From Bacillus sp. Xin1 (lineage in GTDB: Bacteria > Bacillota > Bacilli > Bacillales > Bacillaceae_G): DNA of 64,000 nt. The notes under the pieces are model-generated. The model ran no database searches. It was not told the origin of the DNA and worked only from the letters and a program-made list of their open reading frames with translations. This document shows positions 15,882 to 23,438 of the stretch, in pieces; positions within the stretch are counted from its first letter, which is position 1; the number at the start of each line of letters is the position of its first letter. A program made the translations under genes and the position numbers. The stretch spans positions 48,690 through 112,689 of the forward strand of contig NZ_JABUAE010000014.1 of assembly GCF_013314535.1 (NCBI RefSeq), read 5' to 3'.

Positions 15882-15899
15882 AAGTGATTATAATCACAA
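15882..15899 (-). promoter_or_regulatory. Fnr/Crp-type box upstream of scdA
   Basis: On the minus strand TTTGTGATTATAATCACT contains TGTGA-N6-TCAC, and GTGATTATAATCAC is a perfect palindrome (15884-15897). This matches the Bacillus Fnr consensus TGTGA-N6-TCACA except for the last base. Fnr activates genes under oxygen limitation, when nitrogen oxides are also made. Confidence 0.55.
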
Positions 15900-15929
15900 A
15901 TATGGTGAAGAATTCATGAATGTTTTGTA

Positions 15930-15956
15930 CGTGTGGGGGACTATCCATTAATGCGG
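15930..15956. repeat. bcr1 end fragment
   Basis: ATTAATGCGGG followed by ATAAA equals the end of bcr1 copy 2 and its target duplication, with GTGGGGGA nearby. The centre of the element is missing, so this is a deleted relic. Confidence 0.4.
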
Positions 15957-16039
15957 GATAAATTTGGTTGGATTTTCAGTAGCAAATGAAAAAAAGCGTT
16001 TGAAATGTTCATGTTATAATGACTCAAGGTGGTGAGGAA

Positions 16040-16376
16040 ATGAAACATAAAATGAGTTTATATAATGAACCGTTTCAATCTATTCAATCTGGAAAAAAGT
16101 GTTTGACGCTTATATGATAAGAAGCGTCAAAATATACAAATAGAAGATGAAATCGAATTTACAAATTTAGCAACAAAAGAAACAATTTGTGTAAAGGTAA
16201 CGGAATTGAAATGTTATAAAACATTTGAAGAAATGTATAAGGATATTAATAAAAAGCTGATGGACTGTGCCAACTGGAGTCTAGAAGAAATGTTAGCAAG
16301 TACATATGAAATATATATGAAAGAACAAGAGCAGAAGTGGGGAACCGTTGCAATTGGGATTGAAGTGATAGCATGA
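16040..16376 (+). pseudogene. ASCH domain protein, frameshifted
   Basis: The ATG at 16040 after GTGAGGAAA opens MKHKMSLYNEPFQSIQSGKK and then meets TGA. From about 16111 another frame gives RLYDKKRQNIQIEDEIEF and continues to WGTVAIGIEVIA and TGA at 16374. Together they form a small ASCH-domain (RNA-binding-like) protein of about 112 residues with roughly 5 bases lost near 16104-16110. The stop overlaps the ATG of the NUDIX gene, so the two were translationally coupled. A sequencing error is the alternative. Confidence 0.7.
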
Positions 16377-16789
16377 TTCGAAATCGTGGCGCGGGTATTA
16401 TTATACAGGGTGATAAAATTGCCCTTATAAAACGTATTCGAAACGATGAAGTATACTTTGTATTTCCAGGTGGAGGAATTGAAGAAGATGAAACACCAGA
16501 AGAGGCAACCGTATGCGAAGCATACGAAGAACTAGGCGTGCATATTGAAATTCAAAAACTTGTTACGAAGTATGAATATAAAGGCACGCAATATTTCTAT
16601 GAAGCACGTATCATGGGTGGTGTTTTGGGTACAGGAAAAGCTGAAGAATTCACAACGGTTGATAGAGGACAATACATTCCAGTTTGGATTCCTATACAAG
16701 AGCTATTTAATCTAAATATTAAGCCATATGAAATAGCAAAAATGATCGTTCATTTTTACAAAAGCATAAAGTCTGACGACATACAATAA
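16373..16789 (+). CDS. NUDIX hydrolase
   Basis: A 138-residue NUDIX protein that would hydrolyse a nucleoside diphosphate linked to another group. The Nudix box runs from about residue 35 to 57: GGGIEEDETPEEATVCEAYE then ELG. The usual Arg before the first Glu is Cys here (CEAYEELG instead of REAYEELG), while the metal-binding glutamates remain. Its ATG overlaps the stop of the broken ASCH gene, from which its translation was probably coupled, so present expression may be altered. Confidence 0.87.
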   Translation: MIRNRGAGIIIQGDKIALIKRIRNDEVYFVFPGGGIEEDETPEEATVCEAYEELGVHIEIQKLVTKYEYKGTQYFYEARIMGGVLGTGKAEEFTTVDRGQYIPVWIPIQELFNLNIKPYEIAKMIVHFYKSIKSDDIQ

Positions 16790-16795
16790 AAACCA

Positions 16796-16824
16796 TTGAC
16801 AGGGCCTTCTGATTTCAGTATTGT
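16796..16824 (+). promoter_or_regulatory. Sigma-A promoter of the acetate transporter
   Basis: TTGACA at 16796-16801 and TATTGT at 16819-16824 with a 17-base spacer, 35 bases before the ATG. Confidence 0.6.
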
Positions 16825-16858
16825 ATTTAAGTATGTGTTCAAAATCAGGAGGTTTTTT

Positions 16859-17476
16859 ATGAGTAATCAAACTACACATCATGTGAAAATGACAACAGCG
16901 GATCCATCTGGAATTGGTCTATTTGGATTAGCAATGGTAACACTTGTAGCATCATCACAAAAATTAGGATTAACGGATGGTGTTTCATTTGTATTGCCGT
17001 GGGCAATCTTTTTAGGAGGATTTGCACAACTCTTTGCGTGTATTCACGATGCGAAGCATAACAATACGTTCGGTACAACTGCATTTGGTGCATATGGCCT
17101 ATTTTGGTTAGGTGTTGGAACGTCTTGGTTAATTCAACTAGGAGTATTTGGCGAAAAATTAGCCCAATCTGTAGATCCGAAGCAGCTTGGTGTAGCCTTT
17201 ATTGGATATTTAATCTTTACGATTTTTATGACAATTGGCGCAATGGAAACACATAAAGTATTATTTATGATTTTTGTACTTATTGATTTCTTATTTATTG
17301 GTCTTGCATTTAGTACTTTAGGTGTTATGCCACATGCTATGCATAACTTAGCAGCGTATTCGGAACTATGTATTTCATTACTATCTTTCTACGGTTCAGC
17401 AGCAGCTGTATTAAATGTTCATTTTGGAAAAGTTGTATTACCAGTAGGAAAGCCGTTTGGCATTTTTAAAAAATAA
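16859..17476 (+). CDS. GPR1/FUN34/YaaH acetate uptake transporter
   Basis: A 205-residue protein with six membrane spans. It carries the family features DPSGIGLFGLAMVTL at the first helix and FGAYGLFWLGVGTSW in the third, plus an alternating small/aromatic pore lining. This family (E. coli SatP) moves acetate or succinate with protons. The start is the ATG 8 bases after TCAGGAGG; the longer frame to 16796 overlaps the promoter. Single gene with terminator. Confidence 0.9.
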   Translation: MSNQTTHHVKMTTADPSGIGLFGLAMVTLVASSQKLGLTDGVSFVLPWAIFLGGFAQLFACIHDAKHNNTFGTTAFGAYGLFWLGVGTSWLIQLGVFGEKLAQSVDPKQLGVAFIGYLIFTIFMTIGAMETHKVLFMIFVLIDFLFIGLAFSTLGVMPHAMHNLAAYSELCISLLSFYGSAAAVLNVHFGKVVLPVGKPFGIFKK

Positions 17477-17481
17477 GAATG

Positions 17482-17520
17482 AAAAACACGAATGACAAGA
17501 ATGGTCATTCGTGTTTTTTT
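17482..17520 (+). terminator. Terminator after acetate transporter
   Basis: AAAAACACGAATGAC pairs with GTCATTCGTGTTTTT, seven-base loop, T-rich tail. Confidence 0.9.
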
Positions 17521-17608
17521 ATACAAATGGATAGCTGAGTTTTTGATTGTACCAATATTGATAGAAAGGTTTATTTGAAGCAAGGAAAAAACAAAAATAT
17601 AATTGAAA

Positions 17609-17646
17609 TTGATTCTCATTATTAATATAATGAGAATAAGAATCAA
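17609..17646 (+). promoter_or_regulatory. Fur box upstream of flavodoxin
   Basis: TTCTCATTAT and ATAATGAGAA (17613-17636) are exact inverses around TAAT, within a longer GATTCTCATTAT...ATGAGAATAAGAATC block. This matches overlapping 7-1-7 Fur sites (TGATAATnATTATCA type). It predicts derepression under iron starvation. Confidence 0.75.
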
Positions 17647-17666
17647 TTGCAAAAGGGGATGTTGAT

Positions 17667-18110
17667 ATGGCGAAAATTTTAATAGCTTATGCAAGTATGT
17701 CAGGAAATACAGAAAGTATTGCTGATTTAATTAAAGTGAGTTTGGATGCATTTAATCATGAAGTGGAATTAAAGGAAATGGAAGGAATGGATGCAGAAGA
17801 GTTATTAGCGTATGATGGTATCATTTTGGGATCGTATACGTGGGGAGATGGGGAACTGCCATTTGAAGCAGAAGATTTTCATGATGATTTAGAAAGTGTA
17901 GATTTAGCCGGAAAAAAAGTTGCTGTATTTGGATCTGGTGATACGGCTTATGAGCAATTTTGTGAGGCAGTAACAATTTTTGAAGAACGTCTTGTAGAAT
18001 GCGGGGCAGAACTTGTACAAGAAGGATTGAAAATTGAGTTAGCTCCAGAAGAGGAAGAAGACATCGAGAAATGCAGTAACTTTGCAATCGCATTTGCTGA
18101 AAAGTTCTAG
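17667..18110 (+). CDS. Flavodoxin
   Basis: A 147-residue short-chain flavodoxin. The FMN phosphate loop is SMSGNTES (10-17); the flavin-stacking regions are SYTWGDGELP (about 56-65) and GSGDTAYEQFCEAV (about 90-103). It replaces ferredoxin as electron carrier when iron is scarce. This is consistent with the Fur box upstream, as known for Bacillus YkuN/YkuP. The next gene starts 16 bases after the stop and is probably in the same iron-controlled transcript. Confidence 0.92.
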   Translation: MAKILIAYASMSGNTESIADLIKVSLDAFNHEVELKEMEGMDAEELLAYDGIILGSYTWGDGELPFEAEDFHDDLESVDLAGKKVAVFGSGDTAYEQFCEAVTIFEERLVECGAELVQEGLKIELAPEEEEDIEKCSNFAIAFAEKF

Positions 18111-18126
18111 GAATGGGAGTGTCATC

Positions 18127-19077
18127 GTGGAAACAATGTTAAGTGCAACTGCCGTAACGAAATTAGAAGATGGGAAACTCATGTTAGCAACTACATATGA
18201 TGGATTATTCATTGAACAAAATGGGAAATGGAAACGGATTTTAAGCGGGTTTCAAAAAAGAATTCGGGATTTACAGAGTAGTGGTAATGTAATTTATGGT
18301 GTAGGTGACGAAGGGATTTTTATTCGTAGTATGGATTGTGGTGACAATTGGACGATTCAACGTTTTCCAACAAAGGCAACAAGTTGGAATGTATGTAGTA
18401 ATGAGAGTGGGACAGTTATTGCACATGGAGATAAAACGTTATATCTTTCTAATAACTTCGGTTCTACTTGGGAAACTATTCATCCATTTCTTTGTTATGG
18501 TAGTGGTGCACCGTCTATTCGTTCGCTATTTTTATACAAGCATTACTTATTTATTGGTACCAAAATTCATGCGAAGTATGGTGGTGTTTGGCTTTTTGAT
18601 CTGCAAAAGCGTAAGTTAAAAAGAATCAAAATAGCCACAAACCAAATGATTTCTGCGTTGACATTACATAACTCCTACTTAGTAGCAGCAAGTGGATCTT
18701 GCAGAGGAATAAGTGGAAATATTTCTTTTTGTATGGTAGATGAGATTATTAAAAAGAAAAAATTAAATTGGCATACATGTCAAAGTGAACAAAAAGCAAG
18801 TAGCTATTTAGATTTGAGTGTTGATCAACAAGTATTATATACAACATCTACACAGAATAAAGCTGGAATTAGTACAGTATGTCGTGTCCTTCTTGATGAA
18901 GGCACGGTAACGGTATGGGGATCTATTAAAGGTCACGGGTGGCGCATTGTTAATCAGGAGGAAGGCTATGTTGTGGCTGGCTGGATCAGGAGAATCAAAA
19001 TTGATGGAGTGGCAAAGAAATATTGTGTAAAATGTGTAGAAAATAAAAATCGCTTTACTTTTATTATATTGATATGA
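18127..19077 (+). CDS. Asp-box beta-propeller protein
   Basis: A 316-residue protein made of repeated beta-sheet units. Two Asp-box (BNR) turns are visible: SMDCGDNW, exactly S-x-D-x-G-x-x-W, near residue 79, and SNNFGSTW near 119. There is no signal peptide. Such folds occur in sialidases and in the photosystem assembly factor Ycf48, but no catalytic set is seen here. GTG at 18127 after GGGAG is preferred to the longer frame, which overlaps flavodoxin. Its position behind a Fur-controlled flavodoxin suggests a role in low-iron redox chemistry, which is inference. Confidence 0.75.
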   Translation: METMLSATAVTKLEDGKLMLATTYDGLFIEQNGKWKRILSGFQKRIRDLQSSGNVIYGVGDEGIFIRSMDCGDNWTIQRFPTKATSWNVCSNESGTVIAHGDKTLYLSNNFGSTWETIHPFLCYGSGAPSIRSLFLYKHYLFIGTKIHAKYGGVWLFDLQKRKLKRIKIATNQMISALTLHNSYLVAASGSCRGISGNISFCMVDEIIKKKKLNWHTCQSEQKASSYLDLSVDQQVLYTTSTQNKAGISTVCRVLLDEGTVTVWGSIKGHGWRIVNQEEGYVVAGWIRRIKIDGVAKKYCVKCVENKNRFTFIILI

Positions 19078-19128
19078 TATAGTGGTTATAAACCATTTTA
19101 CTTTTAATAATATAGAGATTTAAATGAG

Positions 19129-19184
19129 CTGTAACTTCAGAGGAGGATAGCAATGTTAAATCTCCTCTGCGGTTGCAGTTTTTT
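19129..19184 (+). terminator. Hairpin with T-run before the cold-shock gene
   Basis: CAGAGGAG (19138-19145) pairs with CTCCTCTG (19162-19169), extended by CTGTAAC with GTTGCAG, and followed by six T's. It can end the propeller gene transcript. If the cold-shock promoter lies further upstream, it would instead be a leader attenuator. Confidence 0.65.
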
Positions 19185-19257
19185 AATGTCTTTATTATTG
19201 TGTAAAGTGGTCGAAAATGAATATGTACATATAGGTACATTGTAGGAGGATTTTTTC

Positions 19258-19458
19258 ATGCAAAACGGTAAAGTAAAATGGTTTAACTCAGAAAAAGGTT
19301 TCGGATTCATCGAAGTTGAAGGCGGAGAAGACGTATTCGTTCATTTCTCAGCTATCCAAGGCGAAGGATTCAAAACTTTAGAAGAAGGTCAAGAAGTTAC
19401 TTTCGAAGTAGAACAAGGTAACCGTGGACCACAAGCTACTAACGTAGTTAAGAAGTAA
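19258..19458 (+). CDS. Cold-shock protein (CspA/CspB family)
   Basis: A 66-residue cold-shock domain protein. The RNA-binding motifs are [14 protein letters not shown] (RNP1, 7-20) and DVFVHFSAI (RNP2, 25-33). It binds single-stranded RNA/DNA and melts mRNA structure in the cold. The first codons (ATGCAAAACGGTAAAG) and GTAGGAGG site fit highly expressed csp genes, and codon use is strongly biased. Several paralogues exist in this group, so no letter is assigned. Confidence 0.95.
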   Translation: MQNGKVKWFNSEKGFGFIEVEGGEDVFVHFSAIQGEGFKTLEEGQEVTFEVEQGNRGPQATNVVKK

Positions 19459-19465
19459 TTGAATT

Positions 19466-19498
19466 AAAAGGAGAGGGGCTTGCCCTTCTCCTTTTTTT
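19466..19498 (+). terminator. Terminator after cold-shock gene
   Basis: AAAAGGAGAGGG with CCCTTCTCCTTTTTTT, short loop. Confidence 0.88.
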
Positions 19499-19625
19499 GT
19501 CTTTTGTATTTGTCTTAATATTCAAAAAATAATCTATAATCTTTTTTAGGAATTTTGTTTTGTGCATTTGTACAGTGGAGACTATATAGTTATAAATATA
19601 ATCAAATAAGGAAGGGGTATGTGAA

Positions 19626-20471
19626 TTGAATGAACCTAAATGTTATATTGTATTTGATGTTGAGAGAAATTTTCGACCCTATAAATCACAAGATCCGTTA
19701 GAAGTAGTTGATATTGGAGCAATCAAAGTAGAAGTAAGTACAATGCGTATTATAGGACGATTTTCTTCACTTGTTAAACCAACTGCACCTCTAACCCGCC
19801 ATACAACAAAATTAACAGGAATTACAAAGAGAGATTTAAAAGAGGTGGAAACGTTTCCGAAGGTAATGGAGCGATTCCTTCAATTCGCTGGAGATGATGG
19901 CATGTTTATAACATGGGGGAAGGAAGACTACAAATTTCTCGCGCAAGATTGTAAGCTGCATAATATCGAATGTCCTAATATAGAGAATGAAAGAAAATTT
20001 GATTTGCAAAAATTTGTATTTCAAGCATATGAGCAATTATTTATACATACACCAAGTTTGAAATTCGCGGTGGAACAATTCGCTTTAGAATGGGAAGGGA
20101 AACAGCACCGTGCTTATGCAGACGCTAAGAACACCGTAAATATCTTTCTTAAAGTATCCAAGGAAAAAGATATTTATAAGCGATATAAAAGAAATGAAGA
20201 ACTCATACTTACAAAGAATGGTGTATTAACTGAAAAAGCAAAAAAGAAAATGAAGAGATGGGTATTTAAAGAATTAAAGAAAAAAGAATATGTTCAATTT
20301 ACTTGGGGAGATTTTAAAAATAGCAAGACATGGGGGAATATAACGGAACGATATTATATTGATAATAACACGATACGACTTTTACAAAATTATTTTACTA
20401 TTGCTGTACAGAAAGGGGAGCAGCAATTACGAGTGTTACAGGAAATGAATAACAAGATGAATGATGTGTAA
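19626..20471 (+). CDS. DEDDh 3'-5' exonuclease (KapD-like)
   Basis: A 281-residue protein with an exonuclease fold in residues 5-175. The DEDD residues are in FDVER (Asp11, Glu13), the middle Asp in WGKEDYKFL (about 99) and HRAYADAKNT (His, Asp), the DEDDh type. It resembles Bacillus KapD, reported as an inhibitor of the KinA route to sporulation; the C-terminal 100 residues are extra here. TTG start behind AAGGAAGGGG; the ATG four bases further is out of frame. Single gene. Confidence 0.82.
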   Translation: MNEPKCYIVFDVERNFRPYKSQDPLEVVDIGAIKVEVSTMRIIGRFSSLVKPTAPLTRHTTKLTGITKRDLKEVETFPKVMERFLQFAGDDGMFITWGKEDYKFLAQDCKLHNIECPNIENERKFDLQKFVFQAYEQLFIHTPSLKFAVEQFALEWEGKQHRAYADAKNTVNIFLKVSKEKDIYKRYKRNEELILTKNGVLTEKAKKKMKRWVFKELKKKEYVQFTWGDFKNSKTWGNITERYYIDNNTIRLLQNYFTIAVQKGEQQLRVLQEMNNKMNDV

Positions 20472-20605
20472 TCGTAGTAAAAAGTTAAAAAGGGTTAATT
20501 TGTAAAGAGTTATTTCTTGATCAAGCTTCTTTAACTAGACTAACAATAATTATACGTACATGTATTTTTCAGAACTCAATTTACTACAGTTTTTTGGGGG
20601 AACAG

Positions 20606-20950
20606 ATGAAAAGAATGTACTTAGCAATAAGTGTACTTTTAAATTTTATTTTTGGTTTTCTTTTTACGTATGCTCTTTTAGGTGTGTTAGTAGCTGTTTA
20701 CTCAGTCGATTGTCTATTTAATGGTTGTTCAGATATGGTAGGGGAAGAATGGGTAGGTCTTATGGTGGGGACAGTTATTACTTTGATCATGAGTGCTATT
20801 CTTTTTCCGATAATCATCTTTACGAACAGAAAGTTTCTACATGTTGTGAAGATGAGAAAAAAACACTATTTCCTTGTCATAGTCCTTTCTTTTATTCTTG
20901 GTACTCTTTTTAGTTTTTATTTAAGGTCGAACCATGTTGGTCCATTTTAA
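20606..20950 (+). CDS. Small membrane protein, unrecognised
   Basis: A 114-residue protein with four hydrophobic segments and a short loop with CLFNGCS between the first two. The ATG at 20606 follows TTGGGGGAA and is preferred over an upstream in-frame TTG. I do not recognise the family. It stands alone between the exonuclease and the decayed DUF3900 copy. Confidence 0.6.
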   Translation: MKRMYLAISVLLNFIFGFLFTYALLGVLVAVYSVDCLFNGCSDMVGEEWVGLMVGTVITLIMSAILFPIIIFTNRKFLHVVKMRKKHYFLVIVLSFILGTLFSFYLRSNHVGPF

Positions 20951-21124
20951 ATACGGATATGATTCGTAACTAAAGTATGAGCGCAGGATTATGAGTGAAA
21001 ATAAAAGAGCGCTACAGATTAGCGCTCAACAAAAAATAGGGTATGGACGTCTTTGAACATTATTAAATTGAATGAGAGAACATAACGTTCTTTGTGAATA
21101 GGACTGTAATTTTTAGTGATTGAT

Positions 21125-21640
21125 TTAATATTCATGTGGATTCGAAGCTTTTTTCTCAATTCTCTCAATCACATCCTGCAGTTTATCCGGCTTCAAAAAC
21201 TCAATCGGAGAGAATCCCTTCTCAAACGTAAGTGTATTCGCCTCAATCATGAGTACATATCTATCATTTTCGCAATATGAATCTGGTCACCAAAATCCGC
21301 GAGTAGTGCCTTCACAGAAATATAATCTGCCTTTAGCTTTAATTCTATCTCAGGAGTATGCTCCACAATTTGTGCTGTTGCTTCCATTACTTCTTACGTT
21401 GTGAAATGTTCCTTAATTTCACGCTTTGGACTCGCAGCCCATACTTCCATCGCTTGGTCAAATTGTTCTCGTTCTTCTGAGCCTTCTTCAAATACGTCTT
21501 CAATTTGGTCATATACCATATCCATAACTTGTGTTTTCATAATTTCGGGCATAGAGCGCTCATATTCAACAAATTTTAAGAAATCTTCGAAGTAACGGGC
21601 GTGTGATGCTTGATGAATTTTTAGTTCGCCAACTTCGACA
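21125..21640 (-). pseudogene. DUF3900-type gene, decayed 3' duplicate
   Basis: This segment is a diverged copy of the 3' part of the intact gene at 23435-24526 (matching about 23447-23968), in the same orientation. It has a four-base deletion near 21264 that shifts the frame, a nonsense codon at 21394-21396 (Glu to TAA), and a different C-terminus (EKKASNPHEY). It breaks off near 21640, just inside the VEVGELKIHQASH region, where unrelated sequence begins. Confidence 0.9.
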
Positions 21641-22420
21641 TTATAAATTATGTTTCTCTTGGAGTCTATATCGCCCTATCTCAGTGCCATAATTTACTTC
21701 TGTTAGAAGTGAATGTACATAGCCGATATAGACGCGTGTTAAAAACTTGATATTTTTGGATTCATTGATAAAATGATTGACTTGTTTTCTTTAGAATATA
21801 AGCTGTATAGTTGCTTGTTAAATCATTACAAACTCTAACATAATTAGTTTGCGAAAGATTAAGAAATTAATTATAATAATATGGATATATTTAACTAGTT
21901 TTGTTCGAATTTTAAAAGATATCATTGGCATCACACATATTCCTTAGAGTAGAGAATGTACTTTGACACCGTTAATTCATGTAGTAGTCTTATTAGTATT
22001 AGTTTTTTTATGAGAGAATTTTATGGGATTTTGATTTTATCCAAAAAACGGAAAGAAAAAGTTATAGAAATTATTAATCAAAAGCTGATGCTTATTAATG
22101 ATTGATTAATAAACATGATTTGAAATTAAATTTTCCACATAGGTAGTCTAAACATTTTATTTACTCCTTATGGATATGCAAACACAGTGATAACGCACGG
22201 GTGTTATTTGAAAAAGAGAGTAGTCTATATAAAGTTGATGGCAGTTGAAGTAGCTGATAGTTGGTTATCCCAGATATCACGAAAAGAGGTTGACTGGCTG
22301 CACAGTAAATGAACCCATTTGCGAATGAGTGACTAAAGGAGATTTGATAATATCCTATATTCGGACAAATTGTAAATGTAAAGAGATTCATTGATAAAAT
22401 CAAATTGGGAGGAATTTAAA
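21641..22420. other. Scrambled intergenic region
   Basis: No complete gene is visible. On the minus strand about 50 codons ending at 21643-21645 read FLTRVYIGYVHSLLTEV then NYGTEIGRYRLQEKHNL, which looks like real protein but is unrecognised and has no start. On the plus strand a 24-codon open stretch MAVEVADSWLSQISRKEVDW is present near 22240-22315. GATTCATTGATAAAAT occurs at 21759-21774 and again at 22385-22400. Confidence 0.4.
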
Positions 22421-22840
22421 ATGATCGTAGGTAAAGGTGCAGTTCGTGAGGTTTGTAATGAAATTGATAAGGTGGTTCGTGATATTGATCAGATTACGCA
22501 ATCTAAGATTGATAGAACGTCAGATAAAATTGATGCAGAATTAAATTCTTGTGGACGCGAGCTAAACAGCGCTCAAAGTACACTTGGTCAAATCAAACCA
22601 TTAGTAGATCGATTAGTTCAGCAAATTGGTGGTAATGCGCCAGACCATGTACAAGTTCTAATTGGTTCAATCACAACAGAAATTATGTCTAAAGTAAGTA
22701 GTTCAATGGATAACTTACAAGAAGTACAAAAAAATATTAAAGATGTAGATATTCTTACCAATGAAATTGATCAGCTAACAGATGAAATTGATAAATTAAC
22801 AAATAAAATCGATGAAATTACTGATAAATATCAAAAGTAA
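22421..22840 (+). CDS. Helical coiled-coil protein, unknown (cassette gene 1)
   Basis: A 139-residue, almost wholly alpha-helical soluble protein with no signal peptide or membrane span. Its last 35 residues repeat a heptad-like unit (LTNEID, LTDEID, LTNKID, ITDKYQ), a probable coiled coil. It starts at the ATG 8 bases after GGGAGGA. Size and helical build recall secreted WXG/LXG-type accessory proteins of type VII systems, but no WXG motif is present, and I cannot name a family. Its stop is 13 bases before the next gene, so the two form a pair. Confidence 0.7.
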   Translation: MIVGKGAVREVCNEIDKVVRDIDQITQSKIDRTSDKIDAELNSCGRELNSAQSTLGQIKPLVDRLVQQIGGNAPDHVQVLIGSITTEIMSKVSSSMDNLQEVQKNIKDVDILTNEIDQLTDEIDKLTNKIDEITDKYQK

Positions 22841-22853
22841 GGAGGAATTTATT

Positions 22854-23195
22854 ATGTCATATACACCAAACCCATCACCAAATTATATGTCTTCGGATTG
22901 GGGGACATCTAATACAAAAACAACAGCTCTTAAAATTGATCATGTGGCCGACAAGGCTAAGCTTGCCATTCAAATGTTAGAGTCTGCCCTGAAGGGATTC
23001 GACACAATCGAGAAAGAAATCATTGACGTGTCTCAGTCAACAAATCCACCATCACGAGAGTCAATCCGGGCATTTGCTTATCGTATTGACTCATGTCAAA
23101 ATCAGTTACAAGATGGTTTATCTCAATTAAAACAGATGATGGAAGATATTGATAAAACAACTGATGCAATTCAACAATCTAAAACATCCTGGTAG
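22854..23195 (+). CDS. Small helical protein, unknown (cassette gene 2)
   Basis: A 113-residue protein with a Pro/Ser/Asn-rich unstructured head (SYTPNPSPNYMSSDWGTSN) and then three amphipathic helices. ATG after TAAGGAGG. It is translated from the same transcript as the preceding coiled-coil protein, which it may bind. C-terminal SW dipeptide. No recognised family, catalytic residues or export signal. The pair sits between a broken and an intact copy of a DUF3900-type gene on the opposite strand, which suggests insertion by recombination. Confidence 0.7.
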   Translation: MSYTPNPSPNYMSSDWGTSNTKTTALKIDHVADKAKLAIQMLESALKGFDTIEKEIIDVSQSTNPPSRESIRAFAYRIDSCQNQLQDGLSQLKQMMEDIDKTTDAIQQSKTSW

Positions 23196-23259
23196 TTTGT
23201 TTTTGTAGGTTTGGTTACTTAGAAGTAGAAAGCGATTTTTTTGTAAGTGAAAAGAGGGA

Positions 23260-23294
23260 TTTCTCAAAAGTCGGTTTCACTGACTTTTGAGAAA
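23260..23294 (+). terminator. Hairpin after the helical gene pair
   Basis: TTTCTCAAAAGTC and its exact inverse with a 9-base loop. No T-run follows, so termination is uncertain. Confidence 0.45.
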
Positions 23295-23396
23295 TGAACA
23301 ATATATTTAATATGCCCTTTTAAAAAAGAAATCCAAAACAGGACTAAATCTTCTTTAAGATAAATAAAAAGAAAACGGAAACCTTTATTCATAGAT

Positions 23397-23438
23397 ATAG
23401 GTTACAAAAACGTTTTAAATCACGTTTTTGTGACCTAT
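23397..23438. terminator. Hairpin at the end of the DUF3900-type gene
   Basis: ATAGGTTACAAAAACG pairs with CGTTTTTGTGACCTAT (one mismatch); it includes the stop codon of the minus-strand gene. Convergent position between two transcripts. Confidence 0.5.

Noticed and set aside
21401-21595. Plus-strand frame in the duplicated DUF3900 segment
   Set aside because: The same frame occurs opposite the intact gene (23664-23921); it is a shadow of the minus-strand coding sequence.
22161-22403. 80-codon minus-strand frame
   Set aside because: No ribosome site, odd composition, and it covers the leader of the helical gene pair.
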